The notes under the pieces were generated by a model. That model saw only the letters and a program-made list of their open reading frames with translations, did no database searches and was not told where the DNA came from. From Chloroflexota bacterium (GTDB lineage Bacteria > Chloroflexota > Anaerolineae > J102): a stretch of 6,793 nt of DNA. Each line of letters begins with the position of its first letter. Position 1 is the first letter of the stretch. Below are positions 1 through 5,617 of this stretch, one piece after another. Where the stretch lies: positions 1 through 6,793 of the forward strand of contig JAJRXO010000437.1 of NCBI GenBank assembly GCA_024276255.1. Direction: 5' to 3'. A program made the translations under genes and the position numbers.

Positions 1-1634
1 CCGTGGATGCCGTCGACAACCAGCTCTTCGTCATCGACCCTGACGGCGCCCAGGTCCTGGCCAGCCTGTCCATCGCCGCCCAAAATCCCGATCATGGTGG
101 CCAGAGCCTCACTATTTCCGACAACCTCATCTTCGTCCCCGCTTATGCCGCTGGCACGGTGGATATATTCAGCGAAGCCGACTGCCTGCTGCCGACTGCC
201 ACGCCCACTCCGACCTTCACACCCACACTGACCCCAACGGCCACCATCACCCCAACGGCCACGCCCAGCCCTACGATCACCCCCACGCCCCCCATTCGGG
301 TGCGTGTGATCAAACGCAACGTCAACCTGCGCGTCGGCCCCGGTCGTGCATTCGAAATCCTTGCTTCCGCACCGTACAACAGCGAATACACCGCGGACGG
401 CCGTAATGATGATGCTTCGTGGCTGCACGTATGTTGTACCGATGCTGGCGCCGGCTGGCTGCGCAGAGCCCTGTTGCAGGTCAGCGGCGATGTCGACTCC
501 CTGCCCCTGTTCCCCACCCCCACGCCAACCCACACGCCTACCCCCTCAACAACCCCCACCCATACTGCGACGCCCACGATCACGCCCACCCCTTCCCCCA
601 CCTTCACGCCGACTTCCACTCCCCTCCCCTCAGCAACCCCCACCCACACATCAACGCCCACCATCACGTCGACCCCTGCCCCCAACGCCACACAGACCCC
701 AACGCCTACCAATACCAGGCCGCCCCGCACGCCAACAAAAACACCGACGAGTACTCATACGCCCAGCCCCACACCCCCACCTACGCCCACTGCTACTCCC
801 ACCCCCCTGCCACCCACCATTATTGCCAAGGTAGAGATCGTCTGGCCGCATGGCGGCGCCCCTGTTACCGAGGCCAAACTGGCCAATATCACAGCCCATC
901 TTTACGAGGATGAACAGCTCAACCCTGTAACCTGCAACTTCAACGGCGTGGTTCGTCTGTGGATGGCTAAAAACAATGAGGCCGCTCGCCCCATTGCCGT
1001 GGGCCAGCCCCGGCGCACCAACGAGGACGGACGCACCTTTGTGGTGTGGGACTTCAACGATGTCGACGTCAGCGCTGCCAACGATCCCGCTACACGCCTC
1101 AACTTCTTTGTCACCGTAGATGGTTTTCAAACCCGCCACAACATCTGGACTCATGGCGCCGAGGCGCGCACACTGGCCCCCCAGCAGGATCGCCCCACCG
1201 CCGTACTCAAGATCATGCCCTCGGCCATTGATGCCAAGATCGAGATCGTTTGGCCGCATGGAGGGGCTCCCGTCACCAGTGCCCGGCTGGCCAACGTCAG
1301 CGCCACCCTCTTCAAAGCCAACTCCCTCTCGGCCCTGAACGTGCAACCTCCGCCCACGGTGCGTTTGCATTGGAGTATCGATAATGGCATCGATCGCAAG
1401 CTCGCCCAACTGCCCATCGGCGTCCCGCGGGTGATCAGTTCTCAGGACCAGCGCTGGCAGATGTTCGACTTCAACGATATCGATGTCAGCGCGGCCAACA
1501 ATCCCGACACGCACATCTATTTCTGGCTTGACGTTGCCGGCGTGCCCACATATCCCAACATCTGGACTCACGGCGCCAGCGGGCTCACCATTGCCCCCCG
1601 CCAGGATGTGCCGGCTCGCAGTTGCCAGCCATGA
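1..1634 (+). CDS. Modular Thr/Pro-rich SH3b protein with duplicated C-terminal domain (5' partial)
   Basis: The reading frame is open from the left edge to a TGA at 1632-1634. The GTG at position 3 is probably an internal Val codon, because the sequence starts inside a domain. Visible order, numbering the Val at 3 as residue 1: residues 1-57 resemble the last blades of an LVIVD/YVTN-like beta-propeller (LFVID, then GGQSLTISDNLIFVPAY); 64-97 are a Thr/Pro linker; 98-161 are a bacterial SH3b domain (NLRVGPG near 108, then W140 and GWL at 151); 169-272 are a long Thr/Pro linker; about 273-396 and 409-535 are two related copies of a domain I do not recognise. SH3b domains often bind cell-wall or surface ligands, so a secreted or surface protein is likely, but any signal peptide lies outside the window. 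There is no C-terminal membrane segment or sorting motif. The gene converges on the ribosomal cluster and shares its terminator. The molecular function is unknown. Confidence 0.85.
   Translation, partial: VDAVDNQLFVIDPDGAQVLASLSIAAQNPDHGGQSLTISDNLIFVPAYAAGTVDIFSEADCLLPTATPTPTFTPTLTPTATITPTATPSPTITPTPPIRVRVIKRNVNLRVGPGRAFEILASAPYNSEYTADGRNDDASWLHVCCTDAGAGWLRRALLQVSGDVDSLPLFPTPTPTHTPTPSTTPTHTATPTITPTPSPTFTPTSTPLPSATPTHTSTPTITSTPAPNATQTPTPTNTRPPRTPTKTPTSTHTPSPTPPPTPTATPTPLPPTIIAKVEIVWPHGGAPVTEAKLANITAHLYEDEQLNPVTCNFNGVVRLWMAKNNEAARPIAVGQPRRTNEDGRTFVVWDFNDVDVSAANDPATRLNFFVTVDGFQTRHNIWTHGAEARTLAPQQDRPTAVLKIMPSAIDAKIEIVWPHGGAPVTSARLANVSATLFKANSLSALNVQPPPTVRLHWSIDNGIDRKLAQLPIGVPRVISSQDQRWQMFDFNDIDVSAANNPDTHIYFWLDVAGVPTYPNIWTHGASGLTIAPRQDVPARSCQP
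192..818 (+). repeat. Two Thr/Pro low-complexity linker tracts flanking the SH3b domain
   Basis: At 192-293 and 507-818 the coding strand is dominated by alternating ACN and CCN codons, giving TPTPT, TPTATP and THTPT motifs. The SH3b-coding segment at about 294-485 separates them. Such tracts behave as extended, often glycosylated linkers in secreted proteins and are common in Chloroflexota. The C-rich composition also produces long spurious open frames on the other strand and in other frames, which are not genes. The near-repetitive DNA could change length by slippage. Confidence 0.8.
819..1607 (+). repeat. Tandem duplication of an unrecognised ~125-residue domain (protein-level repeat)
   Basis: Copy 1 spans about 819-1190 and copy 2 about 1227-1607. 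Both carry the same landmarks in order: (V/I)EIVWPHGGAPVT, then LAN(I/V)xAxL, then (V/L)RLxW or similar, then DFND(V/I)DVSAAN(D/N)P, then NIWTHGA, then (L/I)APxQDxP. The central parts differ in sequence and length. The DNA differs at many third codon positions even where the protein is identical, so the duplication looks old and the protein level looks constrained. Alternating hydrophobic residues suggest a beta-sandwich, but that is inference. I cannot assign a family. Confidence 0.75.
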
Positions 1635-1705
1635 TTGCGTGTTGCGTATTGCGTCTCCAGCAGCTTGCCCCTCAAACACGTGATACGTAATACGCAACAC
1701 GTAAC
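1634..1705. repeat. Palindromic array of degenerate heptamers (RTYRCGT)
   Basis: The left arm on the + strand is three tandem heptamers, ATTGCGT, GTTGCGT and ATTGCGT, at 1634-1654. The right arm at 1678-1705, read on the - strand, is GTTACGT, GTTGCGT, ATTACGT and ATCACGT. The arms point toward each other across a 23-base spacer. Positions 1635-1654 and 1685-1704 can pair over 20 base pairs in RNA with only two G-U wobbles; 13 of those pairs (1638-1650 with 1689-1701) are perfect Watson-Crick. The array starts on the last base of the upstream stop codon and ends just before the shared terminator. It may be an intergenic repeat family of the genome. Confidence 0.75.
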
Positions 1706-1708
1706 ACG

Positions 1709-1745
1709 AAAAAGCTCCGGCCTTGTGGTAAGACCGGAGCTTTTC
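1709..1745. terminator. Bidirectional intrinsic terminator between the convergent SH3b gene and rplL
   Basis: An 11-base-pair stem pairs 1710-1720 (AAAAGCTCCGG) with 1734-1744 (CCGGAGCTTTT) around a 13-base loop. The transcript ends in a U run on either strand: TTTT on the + strand and TTTTT on the - strand. The hairpin lies 23 bases past the rplL stop codon and about 75 bases past the stop of the convergent + strand gene, so one hairpin plausibly ends both transcripts. Confidence 0.85.
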
Positions 1746-1767
1746 ATATTGGCAAAAGGAAACGGAT

Positions 1768-2151
1768 CTATTTGATCTCGACCACTGCGCCTTCGGCCTC
1801 GAGGGCAGCCTTGGCCTCTTCGGCGGCGTCTTTGCTGACAGCTTCGAGAATGACGGAAGGTACGCTTTCGACCACTTCCTTGGCCTCTTTCAGGCCCAGG
1901 TTGGTGAGGGCGCGCACAGCCTTGATGACCTTGATCTTCTTGGCGCCATGATCCTTGAGCACGACGTCAAATTCGGTCTTTTCTTCGGCAGCTTCTTCAG
2001 CGCCGCCAGCGCCACCCGGCACCATACCGGCAACGGCGATGGGAGCTGCAGCGCTCACGCCCCAGCGTTCTTCCAGCATTTTTTTCAGTTCCGCGGCTTC
2101 CAGCAAGGACAGCGCGCTCAGTTCTTCGTAAAGTTTTTCCAGATCAGCCAT
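1768..2151 (-). CDS. rplL: Ribosomal protein L7/L12 (bL12), 127 aa
   Basis: This is the multicopy stalk protein of the large ribosomal subunit. Dimers bind the C-terminal helix of L10 and recruit EF-Tu, EF-G and other translational GTPases. The N-terminal dimerisation helices occupy residues 1 to about 33 (LEKLYEELSALSLLEAAEL). A flexible Ala/Gly-rich hinge follows to about residue 56, then the compact C-terminal domain (EFDVVLKDHGAKKIKVIKAV, then GLKEAKEVVE). The length matches the usual 120-130 residues. The ATG at 2149-2151 is preceded by AAGGAG at 2162-2167, 11 bases upstream. It is the last gene of the cluster and is followed by a strong terminator rather than rpoB. It is separated from rplJ by an unusually long spacer of 257 bases. 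Confidence 0.97.
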   Translation of the reverse strand: MADLEKLYEELSALSLLEAAELKKMLEERWGVSAAAPIAVAGMVPGGAGGAEEAAEEKTEFDVVLKDHGAKKIKVIKAVRALTNLGLKEAKEVVESVPSVILEAVSKDAAEEAKAALEAEGAVVEIK

Positions 2152-2408
2152 GGTTATTGATACTCCTTAAGATATCGAAGGGATGGGTGTTCATACAGAA
2201 TACGGTCTGGGATTGTTTCGAAACGTTCGCCAACAACCCTGTTGTAAGCAGGGGAACCGGGGATCGATAAAATCAGCCTGGTTGCCTTGCTAAGCCGTTT
2301 TCCTGTTTATCGCCCTGCCGTACAGCAGTGCCTTGCAGGAAGACGATGACCTGTAGAATGATGGGAATTGAGTAAAAGGTGGGGGCAGGACATCCTGCCG
2401 GGTTCAAA
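2152..2408 (-). other. Long rplJ-rplL spacer with a hairpin after rplJ
   Basis: This stretch of 257 bases between rplJ and rplL contains no convincing gene on either strand. A hairpin at 2384-2399 pairs GGCAGGA with TCCTGCC just past the rplJ stop; on the - strand it is followed by CCCACCTTTTAC, a poor U run, so it would be a weak terminator or a processing site. CGATAAA at 2265-2271 and TTTATCG at 2306-2312 form a distant inverted repeat. GTTTCGAAAC at 2215-2224 is a short palindrome. I could not pick out a convincing sigma-70 promoter for rplL, although one could be present. Confidence 0.5.
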
Positions 2409-2951
2409 TCAGGCAGCTTCGGCTTCGCCGCCTTCCTTGTCGATACGCGCCTGCAGCAAACCGATCAGATCGCGATGCGGTGCCGAAACAAGGCTGGCCA
2501 ATGCAGTCATCGGCCCCACAATGGCGCCAACCAACTGCGCCAGTTGCACATCACGCGAAGGCAGGTCTGCCAACGCCAGCGCGCCTGCGGCGTCTAACAG
2601 CGAATCACCAAGAACGCCGCCATGTACCGTAAAGCCATCGCCAACTTCCTTGGCGAAATCTCTAAGTACCTTCGCGGCAGCAGCCAGGTCTTCACCCATG
2701 AAGACAAAGCCAACCGGGCCGATCATGGCCTCTTCGGGTACCGGCTTACCGGCTTCCTGCAAAGCCAGCATCATCAACGTTTTCTTGGCCACGATGAATT
2801 GAGCGTCATTCTGGCGTAATGCATGACGCATCTTCTCCATCGCCCCTACGTTGATGCCGCGATATTCGCATACAAGCACGGCATAGCTGTTATCGATCAG
2901 TTCTTTGTAAGACGCAATCAACTCAGCTTTTCGGGATCGTGTAATAGGCAA
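2409..2951 (-). CDS. rplJ: Ribosomal protein L10 (uL10), 180 aa, TTG start
   Basis: L10 forms the base of the ribosomal stalk: its N-terminal domain binds 23S rRNA beside L11 and its C-terminal helix carries the L7/L12 dimers. The N-terminal domain is visible from residue 1 (RSRKAELI), through YRGINVGAMEKMR (30-42), to KKTLMMLAL (56-64) and IGPVGFVF (77-84). The L12-binding helix occupies about residues 134-175 and ends in an acidic, Ala-rich tail. The start is TTG at 2949-2951, giving MPITRS; it is supported by a very strong Shine-Dalgarno sequence with ideal spacing. Expression is probably autoregulated by the L10-L12 complex through the upstream leader. The length is normal for the family. 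Confidence 0.96.
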   Translation of the reverse strand: MPITRSRKAELIASYKELIDNSYAVLVCEYRGINVGAMEKMRHALRQNDAQFIVAKKTLMMLALQEAGKPVPEEAMIGPVGFVFMGEDLAAAAKVLRDFAKEVGDGFTVHGGVLGDSLLDAAGALALADLPSRDVQLAQLVGAIVGPMTALASLVSAPHRDLIGLLQARIDKEGGEAEAA

Positions 2952-2959
2952 GTGGTCTC

Positions 2960-2968
2960 ACCTCCTTT
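2960..2968 (-). promoter_or_regulatory. Strong ribosome-binding site that sets the rplJ TTG start
   Basis: Read on the - strand this is AAAGGAGGT, a near-perfect anti-16S match, ending 8 bases before the TTG at 2951. It supports the rare start codon. It lies downstream of the attenuator hairpin, so ribosomes reach it only in read-through transcripts. Confidence 0.85.
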
Positions 2969-3011
2969 TGCCATAAAATGATGATAAATCTATCTCAGCG
3001 CCATAGTTTGC

Positions 3012-3046
3012 AGAAAAAGAAAACCTTCGCACCGATGATGCGAAGG
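3012..3046 (-). terminator. Attenuator (intrinsic terminator) in the rplJ leader
   Basis: On the - strand, CCTTCGCA (3046-3039), a 7-base loop and TGCGAAGG (3031-3024) form a perfect 8-base-pair stem. It is followed directly by TTTTCTTTTTC. This is a standard Rho-independent terminator placed between the L10 leader and the rplJ ribosome-binding site. Its 5' arm can instead pair with GCGAAGG at 3100-3094 (7 base pairs), which would prevent termination. Confidence 0.85.
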
Positions 3047-3150
3047 CGACAGAGGGGTTCATCATCCCGTGGGACGATGCCAAACTGTACTTTCCTTCGC
3101 CTCGGCAGGAGATTAAGCCGTAATCGGCACCTGCTGTCTTCAGCGCTAGA
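3012..3150 (-). promoter_or_regulatory. Ribosomal protein L10 leader (autoregulatory mRNA element)
   Basis: On the - strand the leader reads GAAGACAGCAGGTGCC, then GGCTTAAT, then CCTGCCGAGG, which are the conserved parts of the bacterial L10 leader. The outer helix pairs GCAGG (3134-3130) with CCTGC (3109-3105), and an inner stem pairs GCCG (3128-3125) with CGGC (3120-3117); the unpaired TTAATCT strand fits the kink-turn-type asymmetric loop of the family. A further hairpin lies at 3060-3079. The 3' end carries the attenuator. In Bacillus subtilis the L10-L12 complex is known to bind such a leader and promote termination. The same logic is inferred here from the competing strands. Confidence 0.88.
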
Positions 3151-3178
3151 GAGTTAGAACAAAGTTGGGGATATGTAA

Positions 3179-3895
3179 TTACAGTCGGGTGCGCAAAGCA
3201 GTCAGATCAGAGATATCGATGCGAGCAGAAGGGCTCATGGTGGTGGAGATATACGCTTTGCGGATATAAGCGCCCTTGCTGGAAGCGGGCCTGTTGCGCA
3301 GAATCGAGTCCACAACCGCGGCCAGGTTATCGAGCAGGGCTTCGGTTTCGAAATCTCGCTTGCCAAAGGGCACGTGGATGTTGGCGGTTTTGTCGACGCG
3401 GTATTCCACACGGCCTTTGCGTGCTTCTTCGATCACGCGGGGGATCTCGGGGCCCTGCACAATGGTGCCGGCCTTGGGGCTGGGCATGAGGCCGCGCGGG
3501 CCCAAAATGCGGCCCAGGCGACCGACCTTGCTCATGGCGCGGGGAATAGCGATGGCCATGTCGAAATCCAGCCATCCACCCTGCACCTTGGCGACCATGT
3601 CCTCCAGGCCGACGTAATCGGCGCCGGCTGCTTCGGCAATGGTGGCATCTTCGCCATCGGCGAAGACGAGAATGCGCACGCTTTTACCGGTGCCACGGGG
3701 CATCACAACGACCCCGCGCACCATCTGGTCGGCATGGCGAGGGTCCACCCCCATGCGTAGATGCAGTTCAAAGGTCTCGTTAAAACGAGCTGCGCTGTTC
3801 TGTTTGAAGAATTCGATGGCTTCCTGCGCGGTGTAGAACCGATCGCGATCAAGCTGTGCACTGACAACTCTGTAATTCTTTCCGTGTTTTGGCAT
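3179..3895 (-). CDS. rplA: Ribosomal protein L1 (uL1), 238 aa
   Basis: L1 binds 23S rRNA at the mobile L1 stalk near the E site and helps release deacylated tRNA; in many bacteria it also represses its own mRNA. Evidence includes the N-terminal KHGKNYR, FNETFELHLRMGVDPRHADQ (38-57), the RGVVVMPRGTGK loop (60-71) and the signature LGRILGPRGLMPSPKAGT (127-144). The C-terminal part includes KGAYIRKAYISTTM (207-220). The length is close to the usual 230-235 residues. The ATG at 3893-3895 has AGGAG at 3902-3906 six bases upstream. It follows rplK after 82 bases, the usual rplK-rplA pairing. The stop codon is TAA. Confidence 0.97.
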   Translation of the reverse strand: MPKHGKNYRVVSAQLDRDRFYTAQEAIEFFKQNSAARFNETFELHLRMGVDPRHADQMVRGVVVMPRGTGKSVRILVFADGEDATIAEAAGADYVGLEDMVAKVQGGWLDFDMAIAIPRAMSKVGRLGRILGPRGLMPSPKAGTIVQGPEIPRVIEEARKGRVEYRVDKTANIHVPFGKRDFETEALLDNLAAVVDSILRNRPASSKGAYIRKAYISTTMSPSARIDISDLTALRTRL

Positions 3896-3977
3896 GTGAA
3901 ACTCCTGTGGTCATTGCGGACGTGAACGTCCTGCCACGAAAAAGGGTTCGCCGGGCAAAAAAGCCCGTATTGATGAC
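3896..3977 (-). other. rplK-rplA spacer with two small hairpins
   Basis: Two short inverted repeats occupy this 82-base spacer: CGGGC with GCCCG around a T-rich loop (about 3952-3967), and GGACG with CGTCC around a 4-base loop (3918-3931). Neither has a following U run on the - strand, so neither reads as a terminator. They could be RNA processing or L1-binding structures, but I see no diagnostic L1-binding motif. Confidence 0.45.
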
Positions 3978-4406
3978 TCAGTCCTCGACGACTTCCAGGC
4001 CCATGCTGCGGGCGCTGCCTTCGATCTGACGCATGGCGCCTTCGATATCGATGGCATTGAGATCTTTCATCTTCATCTCGGCGATCTCACGCACCTGCGA
4101 ACGGGTGACCTTGCCCACCTTAGTGGTGAGGGGATTACCCGAACCACTCTGGACGCCGGCTGCTTTTTTCAGCAGATCGGAAGCGGGAGGGGTTTTGGTG
4201 ATAAAGGTGAAGGAACCGTCGGTGTAAACAGTGATCTCGGCCGGGATGATGTTGCCGACCATGGTGGAAGTACGGGCGTTGTACTCCTTGCAAAAACCAA
4301 CGATATTGATGCCATGCTGACCCAGGGCCGGGCCGACAGGGGGGGCCGGGGTCGCCTTGCCAGCCGGTAGCTGGAGGGTAACGACTGCTTTTACTTTCTT
4401 AGCCAT
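3978..4406 (-). CDS. rplK: Ribosomal protein L11 (uL11), 142 aa
   Basis: L11 binds the GTPase-associated centre of 23S rRNA at the stalk base with L10. It is needed for factor-dependent GTP hydrolysis and RelA activation. The N-terminal domain shows KVKAVVTLQLPAGKATPAPP and then VGPALGQHGINIVGFCKEYN (24-43). The C-terminal RNA-binding domain shows FITKTPPASDLLKKAAG (68-84), VGKVTRSQVREIAEMK (97-112), and a conserved end at GAMRQIEGSARSMGLEV. The length matches the family norm of about 141-142. The ATG at 4404-4406 is preceded by GGAG six bases upstream. It follows nusG after 89 bases and precedes rplA, the canonical order. Confidence 0.98.
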   Translation of the reverse strand: MAKKVKAVVTLQLPAGKATPAPPVGPALGQHGINIVGFCKEYNARTSTMVGNIIPAEITVYTDGSFTFITKTPPASDLLKKAAGVQSGSGNPLTTKVGKVTRSQVREIAEMKMKDLNAIDIEGAMRQIEGSARSMGLEVVED

Positions 4407-4495
4407 GAAATGCTCCGATAATAATCAGGTAACGTGCCGACTCGATGACGCTGCGTGTTGTTCACCGCGCTCAGCCGACGTTTGAGTAAGATGTT

Positions 4496-5140
4496 TCAGG
4501 ATTTTTCTAATTGTAAAAAGTCGACTTCGACGGGGGTCTCACGGCCAAAAATGGAAATGAGCACCCGGGCTTTACCACGTTCGATGTCGATTTCATCGAC
4601 AATACCATGGAAATCGGCGAAAGCGCCTTCAGTGACACGCACCCGCTCGCCTACCTTGAAGCTGACCTGCACGCGCGGCTCGGCCGCTTCGATACGGTTC
4701 ATGATGCGCTCGACTTCTACGGCGCTCAATGGCGTGGGACGATTGCCAATACCAACGAAACCGGTCACGCCCGGTGTGTTGCGCACAACATACCAGCTGT
4801 CATCATTCAAGATCATCTGTACCAGGATATAGCCGGGGAAGACGCGACGCTGAACCACGCGACGTTCGCCTTCTTTCAGCTCGATTTGTTCCTCGGTGGG
4901 CACAATCACCTGAAAGATCAGGTGTTCTTTGCCCATCGACTGAATACGGTGCTCAAGGTTCTTCTTGACCTTGGTTTCCATTCCCGAATAGGCATGGACC
5001 ACATACCAGGCGCGGCCATCATCCACCTCTTTTTCTTCCGTGGTGTCGAGGCTGGCATTATCGGCCGTTTCGGGCTCATTATGTGATTCAACCGGTGTCG
5101 GTTGTTCCTGGTCGGGGCGTTCGGTTTGCGGATCAGTCAC
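4496..5140 (-). CDS. nusG: Transcription elongation/antitermination factor NusG, 214 aa (GTG start)
   Basis: NusG binds the RNA polymerase clamp through its NGN domain. Its KOW domain contacts Rho or ribosomal protein S10, coupling transcription to translation or termination. The NGN domain spans about residues 44-150 (WYVVHAYSGMETKVKKNLE, then RRVFPGYILVQM with FPGY at 101-104, then VRNTPGVTGFVG). The KOW domain spans about 163-213 (VGERVRVTEGAFADFHG, then IFGRETPVEV). The first ~42 residues are acidic, low-complexity and probably disordered, an extension absent from the shorter E. coli protein. I chose the GTG at 5138-5140 because AGGA sits 7 bases upstream; an in-frame TTG at 5173 would add 11 residues but has no ribosome-binding site. 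It lies just downstream of secE, as in most bacteria. Confidence 0.95.
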   Translation of the reverse strand: MTDPQTERPDQEQPTPVESHNEPETADNASLDTTEEKEVDDGRAWYVVHAYSGMETKVKKNLEHRIQSMGKEHLIFQVIVPTEEQIELKEGERRVVQRRVFPGYILVQMILNDDSWYVVRNTPGVTGFVGIGNRPTPLSAVEVERIMNRIEAAEPRVQVSFKVGERVRVTEGAFADFHGIVDEIDIERGKARVLISIFGRETPVEVDFLQLEKS

Positions 5141-5179
5141 GGGGTTATCCTGAGGTGCAGAACATGCACGCAATAAATA

Positions 5180-5404
5180 CTAGCGATAAATCAGAATGTC
5201 CATTAATTGCGCGCCCACTGCATCGACGAGGCCCAGAATCACGGACATCGCCACAGTGACAGCCAACACGATGGCGCTCAAGCGCAGCCATTCCTGACGG
5301 GTGGGCCAGGTGACCTTGGCCAATTCAGCACGCGTTTCGCGCAAATATCGCGTAACCGGATTTGATTTTAGTTTGGCAGGGGCATCGGTTTTTGCTTTTG
5401 CCAT
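5180..5404 (-). CDS. secE: Preprotein translocase subunit SecE, 74 aa
   Basis: SecE is the small essential clamp subunit of the SecYEG channel in the cytoplasmic membrane. The protein has a basic N-terminal tail, the amphipathic signature RYLRETRAELAKVTWPTRQE (19-38), and one membrane segment at about residues 43-62 (SAIVLAVTVAMSVILGLV). This is the single-span form of about 60-80 residues found in most bacteria. The ATG at 5402-5404 has GGGAG eight bases upstream; an in-frame TTG at 5431 would add nine residues but is poorly placed for ribosome binding. It lies between tRNA-Trp and nusG. The stop is TAG. Confidence 0.95.
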   Translation of the reverse strand: MAKAKTDAPAKLKSNPVTRYLRETRAELAKVTWPTRQEWLRLSAIVLAVTVAMSVILGLVDAVGAQLMDILIYR

Positions 5405-5464
5405 AAGGAATGCTCCCAGGAGTGCTTCCAAATCCGATGCAGGTGCATCGGGTTATTACGGTTT

Positions 5465-5497
5465 AAGACACCGCCCCCACAAAGGAAACGGTGTCTT
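5465..5497 (-). other. Strong hairpin between tRNA-Trp and secE
   Basis: AAGACACCG (5465-5473) and CGGTGTCTT (5489-5497) form a perfect 9-base-pair stem with a 15-base loop. In transcription order it follows the tRNA by 11 bases and precedes secE by about 60. The bases after it on the - strand (AAACCGTAATAA) are not a U run, so it is more likely a processing or mRNA-stabilising hairpin than a terminator. Confidence 0.6.
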
Positions 5498-5508
5498 GCA
5501 ACAACGAA

Positions 5509-5581
<73 letters not shown>

Positions 5582-5617
5582 TCGGCAGTCAAGACATGCC
5601 TGACGTGATAGAATACC

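Noticed and set aside
143..730. Open frame rich in Gly-Val repeats on the - strand
   Set aside because: It is the reverse complement of the Thr/Pro codon tracts and reads as VGVGV-type low complexity. No independent support.
651..1700. Open frame of 349 codons on the - strand opposite the SH3b gene
   Set aside because: It is a by-product of the C-rich, biased codons of the + strand gene. It has no recognisable domain, while the + frame shows SH3b and a duplicated domain. It also crosses the heptamer array.
1634..1705. CRISPR array
   Set aside because: The repeat units are 7 bases, directly tandem and in opposed orientation, with no regular spacers and no cas genes.
2160..2260. Separate promoter for rplL
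   Set aside because: TATTCT on the - strand resembles a -10 box, but there is no acceptable -35 box at the right spacing.
2368..2802. Open frame of 144 codons on the + strand opposite rplJ
   Set aside because: Antisense shadow of a clear ribosomal protein gene; the composition is not protein-like.
3151..3180. Sigma-70 promoter before the L10 leader
   Set aside because: TTACAT and TAACTC are spaced about right on the - strand but match consensus poorly. A promoter may exist, but the sequence does not show it.
4607..5086. Open frame of 159 codons on the + strand opposite nusG
   Set aside because: Antisense shadow of nusG with no recognisable domain or ribosome-binding site.
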